The notes under the pieces: model-generated
Told to the model about the DNA's origin: nothing
The model's database searches: none
The model's input: the letters and a program-made list of their open reading frames with translations, nothing else
Program-made: the position numbers and the translations under genes
Assembly (NCBI GenBank): GCA_947258655.1
Contig: CAMYJD010000013.1
Span: 1-49,843, forward strand
DNA length: 49,843 nucleotides
Source: an uncultured Gammaproteobacteria bacterium
GTDB taxonomy: Bacteria > Pseudomonadota > Gammaproteobacteria > JAADHQ01
Direction: 5' to 3'
Shown here: positions 29,001 through 39,548 of the stretch, in pieces
Layout: each line of letters opens with the position of its first letter
Position numbering within the stretch: position 1 is the first letter of the stretch

Positions 29001-29575
29001 GGCAGACGCATGACGTCATCCGGTGGATTCATGGCCCGTTCAAACAGCGCCAGGAATGCATTCACTGGTACTGCTTTTTTTCCTTCCGGCACAGGCAGGC
29101 CGCCTTCAACAATATGGAAGACCCCTTTGGTTGTACGCCGATCACTACCGGGATTATTGAGAATCCCCTGGATCAGACGATACGACTTGACATATTGCGA
29201 TGAGAAGTCATTTCCATTCGCTGGCAGGGACAATTCCCTGGCAAGGCCGGGTCTGTCCAGTACGAAACTGGTACCTGGCAGACTGACACTCTGCTCTATT
29301 CCGTTATCCCGTAAATACTGATTAAGAAAGTCCTGAATACGTTGATCCACTGGACAGCGATAATCGGCCAGAAGTCTTTTCTGCTGACGATAATTGCGGA
29401 TCAGATCCTCTGCAATACCCAGATAGTCATTATCACTCTGATCCTGGAATATTGGTTGTTCGAGCGCGGCAAGTTGCAGATTGATGTGCTTGACCTTCTG
29501 CAGACGCTCTTCTGTTACCAGGCCCGCAAGTCCCGATGTTTCATTCATATCATTCATGTCATTCATGTCATTCAT
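26099..29575 (-). CDS. Probable PPi-type phosphoenolpyruvate carboxykinase
   Basis: 1158-residue cytosolic protein. I infer the PPi-dependent PEP carboxykinase family (described from Entamoeba and Propionibacterium, about 1150 residues), which interconverts PEP + Pi + CO2 and oxaloacetate + PPi. Support is the length, a PEPCK-like P-loop SGGGKSEISKSI near the middle, and dense conserved-looking stretches such as DNYYGYSKKEVKSQ, EEEHSGGALAYPC and SSLTGKSPSTTGAGSEGAL. I recall these as features of that family but could not align them. Context agrees: PpdK (PPi-coupled) is in the window and glgP is 67 nt upstream in the same direction. The N-terminus is a four-fold MND repeat over the start codon, with no clear ribosome site. 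Converges on gltD. Confidence 0.6.
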   Translation of the reverse strand: MNDMNDMNDMNETSGLAGLVTEERLQKVKHINLQLAALEQPIFQDQSDNDYLGIAEDLIRNYRQQKRLLADYRCPVDQRIQDFLNQYLRDNGIEQSVSLPGTSFVLDRPGLARELSLPANGNDFSSQYVKSYRLIQGILNNPGSDRRTTKGVFHIVEGGLPVPEGKKAVPVNAFLALFERAMNPPDDVMRLPFTSTQNEQARIWVSLLLRPTVSPEVPGVSAAKSLEVRFFAPGSLVSNLDFVERIFGNGGDPCLPENDAGLDIHAWTGHSGCVILAPHLLKCRARELGLPHYDQATERQRRDGMFWRNEDDLYNDGQAFKITCRDMRGVVVTIIADNYYGYSKKEVKSQTSYSANLLGGCEEEHSGGALAYPCYNLGDIFQPDARIRMDGHNYHDLLETFSDYMHVKEEGYGVDRQYPDIIYIPEDTHINLLEQTVSWERDGICHQIKLLANHTYIYPCGYKVRMEKHPRSPTWRLIGAEAEGTFCHKPCTVSGGGKSEISKSISPTIISGPLYVGDIHEDLDHVEQIFKKDYSDRFRDGELNTDSRSFLSNDRSLGSSIRLLMPSRVEYTEEYNAWLATIPQHIRALAFIIKRFYRQEWEGDWRKHFTVDVINGHPGHELKYDDRKLVMNYLRVGKDTRGSWRIYKLRQDYIGADKVQTEDDITVSTTIASTNLNNLNPDYTQNSVKLAINCEQKLFQRPDDAIHRGLDTQAEEDLSGDDTFISNFEPLEQDFAIELIEGSIDFCKFTDNMQGLIRRAAQSETGIYFVSSAHPRIVDGRPTLNVRYLQNRPDLVNARDKYIAEMGVRLYRRIPPRKPVHMPVNAILAGRRNNPGNPQKKIRPLAVYNPIHYQDLPELFMDYISSLTGKSPSTTGAGSEGALTKGPFNSLPFTADLNNALVSYILTAYDGFSSAAGYVGPECQVEHDISLLIPEIWCRIPVGQRSAAYMIDNGYLEKLDDFEYEGEQIHASRLGYRITSEFVHAYMGKIFDNPDIVFDEAMLKPETQDLEAFVDGVCNIVEAQQRVAQGYINDGSVNNACPPLKALIYIMAQGHYEGKGIDDPDIRNMFTMEYLLNSDWYQQRLLIEQQRNIRLWERHAAYVEATLSSEHGVSDSEQTALKNKRGEIEKQLQYLRSIEYLHSLQGSIGADWIDLAQQ
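29540..29575 (-). repeat. 9-bp tandem repeat spanning the start codon
   Basis: Four copies of ATGAATGAY/A read in frame as MND-MND-MND-MNE. Every copy supplies an in-frame ATG, so copy-number slippage changes only the N-terminal length and the number of candidate starts. Confidence 0.85.
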
Positions 29576-29642
29576 ATAATTCGCAATCTATTAAACAGTT
29601 ATAACTTCGTCGCTACAATAAACCCGGCTCTGCTGAAATTTA

Positions 29643-32204
29643 TTACAGCCATATCATATAACCCAGCTCAAACCGGTGACTAAGCAGTTTATGATAGGGA
29701 TAAGCTCGTATCTTGTAATACTGTAGCCCCGCCAGTTTGGGTAACAGGTCGAGCCTGAACAGGATTTCGTCTTTATCGATGCTCTCCTGTGGTTTCAGTT
29801 GCAGGACTTCTTCCACTATAAGCTCGACCCTGCTGGATGAGCGGCCGACGAGGCATTCGACAACGATATCAGCGGCACTGAGTTCCCCGGGTTTGACAGC
29901 GATCAGAATGGGTATCGTATCACCGGTTTCGATTTCAGAGATCGGCTCATCAATCCTGCGAATGCTGACCTGTGACCAGCATTGATGAATTTTATTTTTC
30001 CAGGAGGCCAGTTCTATAGCAGGTTTACAATTATCCAGATTGATTTTCTTTCCTTGCTGTATTGCCGGTACGTAGTATTTATTTACGTAGTCCATCAGCA
30101 TTCTTTGTGAATTGTATTTTGGCAATATGGTCTTCATCGAGGCCTTGGATACTTTAACCCACTCTGCTGAATACCCCATCCCGTCCCTCTTGAAATAGGT
30201 CGGGATTATATTATGTTCAATGACATCCAGTATTGAACGGGCCTCGATGTCATCTCTTGCACTGGCATGCGCGGCTGGATGCGGATTGATTCCCCAGCCA
30301 TTGGTACCATCGTAGCCTTCACCCCACCAACCATCGAGAATGCTGAGGTTAACAGCGCCATTGATTCCGGCCTTCTGCCCCGAGGTGCCACTTGCTTCCA
30401 TCGGATACTCCGGTGTATTCAGCCACACATCAACCCCGGATACCAATCTGCGCGCCATCGCCAGGTTATAACCTTCGAGAAAAATAATCTTTCCCTGGAA
30501 CTCACTTTGCTGGGAAAGCATATAAATCTTGTTAATCAATTGCTGGCCAGGTATGTCGTTTGGGTGAGCCTTGCCTGCAAAGATAAAAATGACCGGTTGA
30601 TCCGGATTATTGACGATCCGGGCCAGGCGTGCAGTATCATGAAAAATGAGAGCTGCGCGCTTATAGGTGGCAAAGCGACGCGCAAAACCTATCACCAGGG
30701 TATTGGTATTGGCCGGATTCAAGTACTTGATTGTGCGTTCAAGGTCAACAGGACTACTGCCATTGCGTTCAAATTGTTCGGTGACAGATATCGCTGAATA
30801 TTTAAACAACTGGGCTTTTAGCGTCTGGCGGATACTCCAGTAACTGTAATCCGCAATAGCATCTATACATTCCCAGTATTTTTCCGATAACAGTTGATTT
30901 CTCCATTCATACCCGAACTCCATATCGAAGAGGCTTCTCCATTCCGGTGCGAGAAAGGTATGCAGGTGGACTCCGTTGGTCACATACCCGATCGGATTTT
31001 CAGCCCGACTGATCTGTGGCCAGATATAGGACTCCATTTCCGAGGCTACTTTACCATGTATCTTGCTTACGCCGTTATGATAACGTGAACCCCGTAATGC
31101 CAATGCCGTCATATTAAAGCCACCCTGGGCCGATGGGCTCGAACCGAGATTAATGAAATCCTCTACACCAAGCCCAAGCTCACTCGCCAGTTTGCCCAGA
31201 TGGGAAGTCACCAGTTCCAGGGAAAATATATCATGACCCGCCAGCACCGGTGTATGCGTCGTAAACACAGTTGCTGCAGCTACCGATTCCAGGGCTGAAC
31301 TGAATCTTAATTTCTCTTTTGTCAGCTCACGGCAACGTTCGATAATCTGAAAGGCACCGTGTCCTTCGTTGATATGCCAGACAGTCGGTTTAAATCCCAG
31401 TGCCTTGATTGCACGCACGCCGCCAACACCCAGCACGATCTCCTGTAATATCCTGGTGTTGGAATCGCCTCCATACAATTGATGGGTAATAGTACGATTG
31501 GCTTCACTATTCTCGGGCACATCACTATCGAGCAGGTATAATCTTATCCGACCTGCTTTTGCTTCCCATATGCGCAGATGGATCGAATCATCGACTTCGT
31601 CAATGCAGATCCTGACTTCGTTGCCATTCTCATCCATGACCAGAGAAATGGGTAAATGGGCAAAATCCGTATCGTTAAACAGGGTCTGTTGATATCCTGA
31701 TACATCAATGGTCTGCAGGAAATACCCCTGTCGATACAACAATCCTATTGCCACCAGCGGCAAGGCAACATCACTGGCAGCCTTGCAATGATCGGCGGCG
31801 AGAATACCCAGACCACCGGAATAAATAGGCACACTTTCGTGAAATCCAAATTCCATTGAGAAGTAGGCAACCAAATCAGTGTCCGGATCAACATGATCAC
31901 TTTTACCTATGCGCGCGGGTTCATTCAGGTAGTTATCATAATCGGCCAGCGCCATATGATAGCTCTTCAGAAATGTCAGATCATTTGCCGCCTTGTCGAG
32001 TCTGTGCTGCGCTATGCGCCGCAGGAATAGTTTCGGATTGTGACTGCATTCCACCCACAAGTCAGGATGCAGATAATAAAAGAGTGCGCGTACCTGCGTC
32101 GACCAACTGTAATAGAGATCATTGGCAAGTTCAGCGAGGCGCTCGAGACGTGCAGGCATCCTCGGATGCACTTCAATACTGAAACTTTTGCCACTCATTA
32201 CCAT
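29643..32204 (-). CDS. glgP: Glycogen/alpha-glucan phosphorylase
   Basis: 853-residue GT35 enzyme releasing glucose-1-phosphate from storage glucan. It is of the alpha-glucan phosphorylase subfamily with the compact N-terminus (AYFSMEFGFHESVPIYSGGLGILAADH), not the E. coli GlgP type. The PLP-lysine region is EASGTSGQKAGINGAVNLS (Lys about 611), followed by LDGWWGEGYDGTNGW. CGGAG precedes ATG 32204 (ATG 32198 is an alternative). No glgA/glgC lies here. It sits between gltB (148-nt gap) and the carboxykinase-like gene (67-nt gap), probably in one transcript, linking glucan breakdown to carbon skeletons for glutamate. Confidence 0.95.
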   Translation of the reverse strand: MVMSGKSFSIEVHPRMPARLERLAELANDLYYSWSTQVRALFYYLHPDLWVECSHNPKLFLRRIAQHRLDKAANDLTFLKSYHMALADYDNYLNEPARIGKSDHVDPDTDLVAYFSMEFGFHESVPIYSGGLGILAADHCKAASDVALPLVAIGLLYRQGYFLQTIDVSGYQQTLFNDTDFAHLPISLVMDENGNEVRICIDEVDDSIHLRIWEAKAGRIRLYLLDSDVPENSEANRTITHQLYGGDSNTRILQEIVLGVGGVRAIKALGFKPTVWHINEGHGAFQIIERCRELTKEKLRFSSALESVAAATVFTTHTPVLAGHDIFSLELVTSHLGKLASELGLGVEDFINLGSSPSAQGGFNMTALALRGSRYHNGVSKIHGKVASEMESYIWPQISRAENPIGYVTNGVHLHTFLAPEWRSLFDMEFGYEWRNQLLSEKYWECIDAIADYSYWSIRQTLKAQLFKYSAISVTEQFERNGSSPVDLERTIKYLNPANTNTLVIGFARRFATYKRAALIFHDTARLARIVNNPDQPVIFIFAGKAHPNDIPGQQLINKIYMLSQQSEFQGKIIFLEGYNLAMARRLVSGVDVWLNTPEYPMEASGTSGQKAGINGAVNLSILDGWWGEGYDGTNGWGINPHPAAHASARDDIEARSILDVIEHNIIPTYFKRDGMGYSAEWVKVSKASMKTILPKYNSQRMLMDYVNKYYVPAIQQGKKINLDNCKPAIELASWKNKIHQCWSQVSIRRIDEPISEIETGDTIPILIAVKPGELSAADIVVECLVGRSSSRVELIVEEVLQLKPQESIDKDEILFRLDLLPKLAGLQYYKIRAYPYHKLLSHRFELGYMIWL

Positions 32205-32352
32205 ATAACTCCGTATTGCAAACAGTGCCTACCAGATATACATGTAATCCGCTGATCCGGCAAGCCTGAGTGACGGGTAAGTCAAATCAATGCTCACCTT
32301 CATAAAAACCCAGAGAAATACTCAGGATTGCCAAATACACATAAACACGGGT

Positions 32353-35300
32353 CTAGGCTGCTTGTTCTGTAAATTCGATCAGGGAGCCCAGACTGGCAGC
32401 CCTGGGTTTAACCAACCAGAACCTGTTCATATAGGAGACAAAATCATCAAGAATCGTCTCCCCCCATGCACTGTGTGTTTCTGCGACGTAAGCCGCAATG
32501 CTTTTACGCAAATAATTACGATGAGCCTCGGTATCTTCAGTATTGATCCTGTGGATATCGACCAGCTCATGGTTATAGTGATCGACAAATGTATTGTTCA
32601 TATCCAGAACAAATGCGAATCCACCTGTCATACCGGCACCAAAATTAAAACCGGTCGGGCCCAGTACAATAACCACTCCGGCAGTCATATACTCGCAACA
32701 ATGATCACCGGCGCCCTCTACAATAGCGATTGCTCCGGAGTTGCGTACGGCCAGGCGTTCCCCTGCCTTTCCCGCCGCATACAGGATTCCACCTGTGGCG
32801 CCATACAGGCAGGTATTGCCAATTATGACATTGTCCTGACTGGGAAATACAGAACAGGAAGGCGGATAGATAACCAGTTTGCCCCCCGCCATTCCCTTGC
32901 CGACATAATCATTGGCATCACCCTCAAGGTACATATGCAGACCACCACAATTCCAGACGCCGAAACTCTGGCCAGCTGTGCCGCTAAAACGCATGATCAG
33001 CGGGCTGGACTCCATACCCCTGTTGCCATGGCGTCTGGCGATCTCGCCTGACAGGCGCGCTCCGATGGAACGGTTATTATTCTGCAATGAATAGGATAGT
33101 TCAGCCCCGGATCTGTCATCAATCGCATTGCGGGCATCATCGAGCATTTTTTCCGCAAGCTCGGCCTTGTCGAAAGGGATATTGCGCGGAAAATGACAAT
33201 ACCTTGGCTTTGTTCTGTCTTTCTCTGCTTCATATAGCAATGGGCGCAAATCCAGTTTTGATTGCCTGGCTGTCTCTCCGGGGAGTATCTCGAGCAGATC
33301 GAATCTGCCGATCAGGTCTTCCATAGCGTGAACTCCCAGTCGCGCCATCCATTCGCGCGTTTCCTGTGCAATAAAACGAAAAAGACTCATGACCCTCTGC
33401 ACATCACCCTTGAAGTGATGTTTACGTAAATGTTCGTCCTGCGTGGCCACCCCGGTTGCACAATTGTTCAGATGGCAGATACGCAGGTACTTGCAACCCA
33501 TTGCAAGCAGAGGTAGCGTGCCGAATCCAAAACTTTCCGCGCCAAGGATCGCTGCCTTAACCACATCCAGCCCTGTTTTCATACCGCCATCGATCTGTAT
33601 ACGCACCTTGTCGCGCAGGTCATTCGCACGCAATGCCTGATAGGTTTCACTCAAACCCAGTTCCCACGGGCTGCCGGCATATTTAACCGAGGTCAGTGGG
33701 CTGGCGCCTGTACCTCCATCATATCCGGAAATAGTAATCAGATCCGCATAGGCCTTGGTCACCCCGGCAGCAATGGTGCCGACACCGGGTTCGGATACCA
33801 GTTTTACCGAAACAAGTGCGTCCGGATTAACCTGTTTAAGGTCAAAGATTAACTGGGCCAGATCCTCGATAGAATAGATATCATGATGTGGTGGCGGGGA
33901 AATCAGCGGTGTACCAGGCACTGCGTAGCGCAGCCTGGCAATAAGATCATTCACTTTCTTGCCGGACAATTGTCCACCCTCACCCGGCTTGGCACCCTGT
34001 GCAATCTTGATCTGGATCACATCGGCACTGACAAGATATTGCGGTGTGACACCGAAACGCCCCGAAGCTACCTGCTTGATTTTCGAATTTCTATCTGAAC
34101 CTGCGCGCTCGAAGTCCTCACCCCCTTCACCAGAATTCGAACGTCCACCCAGCCTGTTCATCGCCATGGCCAGGGTTTCATGCGCTTCCGGCGACAAGGC
34201 GCCCAATGACATCGCACCACTCTCAAAGCGCGTACAAATACTATCAACGGACTCTACCGATTCGAGCGGGACAGGGTCACGCAAGGTCCTCAATGCAAAC
34301 AGGTCGCGTATAACGGTAACCGGTCTGTCGTTGACCAGTCTCGTATAGATCTGGTAATCATCATAGCTACCGGATTCAACCGCCCTGTGAAGTGCATGTA
34401 CGACGTCCGGATTAATTGCATGATATTCACCGCCATGCATATATTTCAACAAGCCTCCCTGTGCAGCTTGCTTGCGTGGCATCCATGCCTGCTGCGCACA
34501 CTGACGTTGATCATGATCCAGATCTTCAAACCCTGCCCCACCAATACGCGAGACCGTACCCGAGAAACACAGATCAATAACATCCCGTCCAAGACCAACG
34601 GCCTCAAATAATTGCGCCCCCCGATAACTGGTTATCGTTGCAATGCCCATCTTCGACAAAATCTTGTAAAGCCCCTTGTTAATGCCCTTGCGATAGGTCT
34701 GCACTGCCTGGGTCACCTGCATGTTAGGCTCCCCCCCGTTATCGCTCATATGACAGATGCAATCATAGGCCAGATAGGGATATACCGCGGAGGCACCATA
34801 TCCAATCAATGTCGCAAAATGATGCGGGTCCCTTGCCGTCGCAGTCTCGATGACTATATTGGTATCACAGCGCAGGCCTTCATTGATCAGGCGGTGATGT
34901 ACTGCGCCCGTCGCCAGTAATGCATGGACAGGAATCTTTCCCTTTTCAATATTTCTATCGCTAAGGATTACGATCTTGACGCCATCGCGTACGATTTTGA
35001 CAACCTCATCACAAAGCTGCATGATTGCTGCGTGCAAATCCATTGACTCGGGATAGTGCAGGTCAATCGTCCCGCATCTGAAGCGAGGGTCATTGACTGC
35101 CAGCAGTTGATTGAATTTACTCGCCGACAGTACCGGGCTGTTGACGACAATGCGCACAGCATGCTCGGCATTATGCACAAACAGGTTTTGTTCATTACCG
35201 AAGCAGGTTTCAAGCGACATGATTATACTTTCACGCAATGGATCAATGGGTGGATTGGTCACCTGTGCAAACTGTTGGCGAAAATAGTCATACACACTCC

Positions 35301-36804
35301 TGCTTTTTAGTGAAAATACCGGCAAAGGTGTATCGTCACCCATTGAACCGATGGCTTCCTGCCCACCTTCTGACAATACCCTTAAGACCTGCTCCAGTTC
35401 TTCTGAGCTGAGATGAAACATTTTCCGGCACTCTGCCAGGCGCTCGGGTTTCATTGCCACATTACACGCCTTCTCTTCCTGTAATGAAGATTCCAGGTAA
35501 GTGACATGGTCCTTGAGCCATTGCCTGTACGGGAACCTGCTTTTTAATTCATTGTCGATATGTTCCGGCAACAGTAACTCACCATTAAGAGTGTCGACCG
35601 CAAGCATATCACCCGGACGCAGGCGTCCCTTCTGCTGTACGTCAACAGCTTCGTAATCATAAACACCGACTTCAGATGCAAGGGTTATATGCCGGTCTTT
35701 GGTAATGACATAACGTGCGGGGCGCAAGCCGTTACGATCCATAACGCAGGCTGCATAGCGCCCATCAGTGAGGACAATCCCGGCTGGTCCATCCCATGGC
35801 TCCATATGCATGGAATAATATTCATGAAAGGCTCGCAAGTCAGGGTCCATCGAGTCAATATTCTGCCATGCCCTCGGTATCAACAGGCGCATGGCAAGAA
35901 AAATATCCATACCACCTGCAAGCATGGCTTCAAGCATATTATCCAGACTGTAGGAATCCGATCCGGACATGGATACCCATGGCCTGATATCTTCCATATT
36001 GGCAATCAGCTCCGAGTCAAACTTATAGCTTCTCGCCTGCGCCCAGTTACGGTTTCCCTGTATAGTATTGATTTCACCATTATGTGCCAGGTAGCGGAAG
36101 GGTTGTGCCAGACGCCATTCAGGCCAGGTATTGGTTGAAAAACGCTGATGAAAAATGCACAGTGAAGATGCCAGCCTGGTATCATTCAGATCCTGATAAA
36201 ACAGAGGCAGATTATGTGCCAGCACCAGGCCTTTATAACAAACTACACGTGCCGACAGTGTGACCACATGAAAGGCATCGTCCTTGGTTACGATCTGCTT
36301 TTTAGCACGTCGTCTGGCAATATACAGGTTGCGTTCAAACTGATCTTCCTTCAACTCAGCGGGCGCATTGACAAAGACCTGCTCGATTACGGGTAAGATA
36401 GAGAGTGCCTGTGGTCCGCATACCTCCGGATTGACTGGCACTGATCGCCAGCCAGCCACGTCCAGTCCCTCGGCCTTCAGTTCGGTTTCCAGGCGATGGC
36501 GTGCCCGCGCAGCCAACTCGTCGTCGGCATTCAGAAACACCATACCAACGGCGTACATATTAGCCAGCGCCAGGCCTTGTTCATCGCACACAGCACGAAA
36601 AAAGGCATCCGGCTTTTTCATCAGAATGCCACAACCGTCACCACTCTTGCCATCAGCAGCAACGGCACCCCTATGGGTCAGTCGTGTCAGGGATTTTATT
36701 GCCGTGTGTACCAGTGAATGACTGGCAATACCATCCATATGCGCAATCAACCCGAATCCGCAATTATCCCTGTCCAGATTTTTATCGTATAACGATGGCA
36801 TCAT
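32353..36804 (-). CDS. gltB: Glutamate synthase large subunit
   Basis: 1483 residues, normal family length. N-terminal Ntn amidotransferase: the catalytic Cys15 ([13 protein letters not shown]) is exposed after removal of a 14-residue propeptide. The central domain and the FMN barrel follow, with [20 protein letters not shown] and [15 protein letters not shown], and the 3Fe-4S loop [15 protein letters not shown]. The C-terminal beta-helix (GAxGG-type repeats, e.g. [10 protein letters not shown]) is complete. It makes glutamate from glutamine and 2-oxoglutarate with GltD. Lies 52 nt downstream of the alpha-E gene in the same direction, an unusual partner, and probably depends on the sigma-54 promoter at 39453-39468. 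Confidence 0.97.
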   Translation of the reverse strand: MMPSLYDKNLDRDNCGFGLIAHMDGIASHSLVHTAIKSLTRLTHRGAVAADGKSGDGCGILMKKPDAFFRAVCDEQGLALANMYAVGMVFLNADDELAARARHRLETELKAEGLDVAGWRSVPVNPEVCGPQALSILPVIEQVFVNAPAELKEDQFERNLYIARRRAKKQIVTKDDAFHVVTLSARVVCYKGLVLAHNLPLFYQDLNDTRLASSLCIFHQRFSTNTWPEWRLAQPFRYLAHNGEINTIQGNRNWAQARSYKFDSELIANMEDIRPWVSMSGSDSYSLDNMLEAMLAGGMDIFLAMRLLIPRAWQNIDSMDPDLRAFHEYYSMHMEPWDGPAGIVLTDGRYAACVMDRNGLRPARYVITKDRHITLASEVGVYDYEAVDVQQKGRLRPGDMLAVDTLNGELLLPEHIDNELKSRFPYRQWLKDHVTYLESSLQEEKACNVAMKPERLAECRKMFHLSSEELEQVLRVLSEGGQEAIGSMGDDTPLPVFSLKSRSVYDYFRQQFAQVTNPPIDPLRESIIMSLETCFGNEQNLFVHNAEHAVRIVVNSPVLSASKFNQLLAVNDPRFRCGTIDLHYPESMDLHAAIMQLCDEVVKIVRDGVKIVILSDRNIEKGKIPVHALLATGAVHHRLINEGLRCDTNIVIETATARDPHHFATLIGYGASAVYPYLAYDCICHMSDNGGEPNMQVTQAVQTYRKGINKGLYKILSKMGIATITSYRGAQLFEAVGLGRDVIDLCFSGTVSRIGGAGFEDLDHDQRQCAQQAWMPRKQAAQGGLLKYMHGGEYHAINPDVVHALHRAVESGSYDDYQIYTRLVNDRPVTVIRDLFALRTLRDPVPLESVESVDSICTRFESGAMSLGALSPEAHETLAMAMNRLGGRSNSGEGGEDFERAGSDRNSKIKQVASGRFGVTPQYLVSADVIQIKIAQGAKPGEGGQLSGKKVNDLIARLRYAVPGTPLISPPPHHDIYSIEDLAQLIFDLKQVNPDALVSVKLVSEPGVGTIAAGVTKAYADLITISGYDGGTGASPLTSVKYAGSPWELGLSETYQALRANDLRDKVRIQIDGGMKTGLDVVKAAILGAESFGFGTLPLLAMGCKYLRICHLNNCATGVATQDEHLRKHHFKGDVQRVMSLFRFIAQETREWMARLGVHAMEDLIGRFDLLEILPGETARQSKLDLRPLLYEAEKDRTKPRYCHFPRNIPFDKAELAEKMLDDARNAIDDRSGAELSYSLQNNNRSIGARLSGEIARRHGNRGMESSPLIMRFSGTAGQSFGVWNCGGLHMYLEGDANDYVGKGMAGGKLVIYPPSCSVFPSQDNVIIGNTCLYGATGGILYAAGKAGERLAVRNSGAIAIVEGAGDHCCEYMTAGVVIVLGPTGFNFGAGMTGGFAFVLDMNNTFVDHYNHELVDIHRINTEDTEAHRNYLRKSIAAYVAETHSAWGETILDDFVSYMNRFWLVKPRAASLGSLIEFTEQAA

Positions 36805-36856
36805 TCATTTCACGGTAAAACAATCACCGCTCCTTTGCTGGAGCCTGTCCGGAAAC

Positions 36857-37852
36857 CTAGGCAGCAAATTCACTCTTGTCTTCCTCGTCTGCAGATTTTT
36901 CCTCGGAGTCCTGCGTCAGTCTCTCGGCAACAAAATAGGTCGTCGACATCTGATCATGCACCTGCCCCAGCATGATTTGCAGATTATTCATATATTCAGA
37001 CATCCTCGCATTTTCCATGTCTTTAACATCGGCATCGAATACCTGCCGTTGTACACGCCCCAGTGTACGCAGACATGCTTCGTTATCCTGCAGGGTACGC
37101 AGACTGTGTTCCACCTCGTTGATGCAATGACCAACCGCATGCGGGAACTGCCTGTCCTGCAACAGATAACCCAGCACAGCCTCTCCCCTTACCCGCACAT
37201 GCACATGGCGCCGGTACATCTGATAGGCTGCCAGTGACTCGAGGATACTTTTCCACTGGATATCATCAAAGGGCTTCAGATCATCGGCCAGTTTGGGTAA
37301 CAGATTACTGGCACGCACCTCAAGTACACGCGTGGTCATGTCGGCGCGCTCCAGGTTTCTGCCCAGACGTATGAACTCATAGGTCTGATCATGACTCATC
37401 GTTCCGCTCATATTGCCGCTGATCAGCTGGCAGCTTCTGATAACATGCATCAGGTATTCATAGCGACCTTTGCGCGACATGCCCTTGGCCTTGTTTTTTT
37501 CGGTATACATATGCAGGTCATTCAGAATCTCCCATACACCGCGCGGCACTATGGCACGCGATGTCCTCAGGTTTCCCCTGGCATATTCGACTGTATTGAG
37601 TATCGATCCGGGATTGAATTTGTCCGATAACAGGAATTTTACGACATTGCGCTCATTCAGCTCAGTGTAATGCTCGTAAAACAGGTCGGAAGAACCGGTA
37701 ATCGCCAGTATTGGCTCCCAACCGGGTGAAATACCCTTAGGCAAATCGAGCAGGAGATTGGCGTTGACCATAACGATACGAGCGGTATTCTCCGCACGTT
37801 CTACATAGCGCGCCATCCAGTAAAGTGTTTCTGCTATCCTGGATAAAATCAT
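36857..37852 (-). CDS. Alpha-E domain protein (DUF403)
   Basis: 331-residue all-helical protein of the alpha-E family (COG2307), starting ILSRIAETLYWMARYVERAENTARIV, the family signature. Biochemical function is unknown; comparative genomics ties it to circularly permuted ATP-grasp ligases and transglutaminase-fold proteins in predicted peptide-forming or peptide-modifying systems. AAGGAGG overlaps the stop codon of the upstream ATP-grasp gene, so the pair is tightly coupled. It matches the C-terminal half of the fusion protein at 42213-44804, making this locus a split paralogue. gltB follows by 52 nt. Confidence 0.9.
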   Translation of the reverse strand: MILSRIAETLYWMARYVERAENTARIVMVNANLLLDLPKGISPGWEPILAITGSSDLFYEHYTELNERNVVKFLLSDKFNPGSILNTVEYARGNLRTSRAIVPRGVWEILNDLHMYTEKNKAKGMSRKGRYEYLMHVIRSCQLISGNMSGTMSHDQTYEFIRLGRNLERADMTTRVLEVRASNLLPKLADDLKPFDDIQWKSILESLAAYQMYRRHVHVRVRGEAVLGYLLQDRQFPHAVGHCINEVEHSLRTLQDNEACLRTLGRVQRQVFDADVKDMENARMSEYMNNLQIMLGQVHDQMSTTYFVAERLTQDSEEKSADEEDKSEFAA

Positions 37853-37866
37853 TTAAATGATCCTCC

Positions 37867-39306
37867 TTATTCAACAATCCACGTATCTTTACTACCACCA
37901 CCCTGGGATGAATTAACGACCAGCGACCCTTTTTTCAGTGCCACACGAGTCAAGCCACCCCGGGTTACATAACTGCTTTCACCCGATAATATAAATGGAC
38001 GCAGATCCAGGTGGCGGGGCTCGAGTTTGCCATCACAAAGCGTAGGTGCGGTCGACAGACTCAACGTGGGCTGGGCAATATAGTTTCTGGGTTTCTTTTT
38101 AATCAGCGCGGCGAACTGCTCCTGTTCCTTTTTTGTGGAATTGGGGCCAATTAACATACCATAGCCGCCGGATTCATTGGCCGGCTTGACCACAAGCTTG
38201 TCCAGGTTCTCCAGTACATACTGTCGGTCCTGCTCATCCATGCACAGATATGTCGGAACATTTGGCAGGATAACCTTTTCCCCCAGGTAGTAGTCAATCA
38301 TCTTTGGCACAAAGGCATACACAACCTTATCATCTGCAACGCCCGCCCCCGGGGCATTCGCGATGGCCACCGTGCCTTTGCTCCAGGCACGCATAATGCC
38401 GGGGACACCGAGCGCTGATTCCGGCTCGAATACCTCGGGATCCAGGAACAGGTCATCGACGCGTCGATAAATCACATCCACCTGCTTCAGGCCCTCGATG
38501 GTGCGCATATATACGCAATCATCTTCAGACACTACCAGGTCAGAGCCTTCGACCAGTTCAACACCCATTTGCTGGGCCAGATAGGAATGTTCGAAATAGG
38601 CCGAGTTATAGATACCCGGCGTCAGAACAACAATGGTCGGATAATCAGCAGGACGTGGTGACATCGAGGCAAGCATGTCAAACAACTGGCTGGGATAATC
38701 GTCTACCGGCTGAATATTGTAGTCTTCGAACAACTCCGGAAATATCCGTTTGATGACCATCCTGTTTTCCATCATGTAGGAAACACCCGACGGCACACGC
38801 AAGTTGTCTTCGAGTACATACATGGTACCGTCACTGTCGCGTACCAAATCACTGCCACATATATGCGCCCATACACCCAGGGGCGGATCGATACCGACAC
38901 ACTGCTTGCGAAAATTGGCCGAGTCGGCGAGAACTTCCTTTGGAAAAATATTGTCCTTGATGATGTTCTGGTCATGATAGATATCATCGATAAAACAGTT
39001 TAGTGCCTTGACGCGTTGCTTCAATCCGGCCTCGATACGTTTCCATTCATGGGCCGAGATCACACGCGGGATAATATCGAAAGGCCAGGTCCTGTCGATA
39101 CCAGTACCTTCCGAATAGACCGTAAAGGTAATCCCCATGACATGCATGGCCAGCTCGGCAGCATTGTTTCTGTCCTGCAATTCATTTTCACGCAGGGATG
39201 ACAGGTACTTGCATATCAAATGCGCAGCCTTACGCGGCCTACCCGTTGAACCGATCAGTTCATCGTAAAATTCGTTCGCCTTGTACTCTTTCCATTTGAT
39301 CCGCAT
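37867..39306 (-). CDS. Circularly permuted ATP-grasp protein (COG2308)
   Basis: 479-residue predicted ATP-dependent carboxylate-amine ligase. Hallmarks are VLEDNLRVPSGVSYMMENR, VVLTPGIYNSAYFEHSYLAQ, DVIYRRVDDLFLDPE, GTVAIANAPGAGVADDK and a glycine-rich ATP loop LVVKPANESGGYGMLIGP. A free-standing enzyme of this type would join an amino group to a carboxylate, possibly on a peptide; the substrate is unknown. ATG 39306 has AGGA upstream and is preferred to the 39330 start. Followed directly by its alpha-E partner, then gltB. Preceded by a near-perfect sigma-54 promoter and an NtrC-like dyad. Confidence 0.9.
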   Translation of the reverse strand: MRIKWKEYKANEFYDELIGSTGRPRKAAHLICKYLSSLRENELQDRNNAAELAMHVMGITFTVYSEGTGIDRTWPFDIIPRVISAHEWKRIEAGLKQRVKALNCFIDDIYHDQNIIKDNIFPKEVLADSANFRKQCVGIDPPLGVWAHICGSDLVRDSDGTMYVLEDNLRVPSGVSYMMENRMVIKRIFPELFEDYNIQPVDDYPSQLFDMLASMSPRPADYPTIVVLTPGIYNSAYFEHSYLAQQMGVELVEGSDLVVSEDDCVYMRTIEGLKQVDVIYRRVDDLFLDPEVFEPESALGVPGIMRAWSKGTVAIANAPGAGVADDKVVYAFVPKMIDYYLGEKVILPNVPTYLCMDEQDRQYVLENLDKLVVKPANESGGYGMLIGPNSTKKEQEQFAALIKKKPRNYIAQPTLSLSTAPTLCDGKLEPRHLDLRPFILSGESSYVTRGGLTRVALKKGSLVVNSSQGGGSKDTWIVE

Positions 39307-39452
39307 TGATATTGATCCTGACCACACCATGCTTGCCGGCTATAAGCCAACAAATCCGGGTATAAATTTGTCTTTGGGCAGTGAAGACTGACAGTATCAG
39401 TTACACAGTAAACACTGGCATTTTATGTAAACCTTGCTCTGTTACAGATAAA

Positions 39453-39468
39453 TGCAATGACTATGCCA
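39453..39468 (-). promoter_or_regulatory. Sigma-54 promoter of ATP-grasp/alpha-E/gltB operon
   Basis: Minus-strand TGGCATAGTCATTGCA has a single mismatch to the consensus. Predicted start near 39443 gives a leader of about 137 nt. Confidence 0.72.
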
Positions 39469-39531
39469 CGCTATTATTATCACCAGGTTTTGTCTCTATG
39501 AAATATGGCCAATACTCCCTATGTTTTCACG

Positions 39532-39548
39532 CGCACGCATACGGTGCA
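39532..39548. promoter_or_regulatory. NtrC-like dyad for the ATP-grasp operon
   Basis: CGCACGCATACGGTGCA matches TGCAC-N7-GTGCA at nine of ten positions. Its centre is about 97 bp upstream of the predicted start. Confidence 0.55.
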
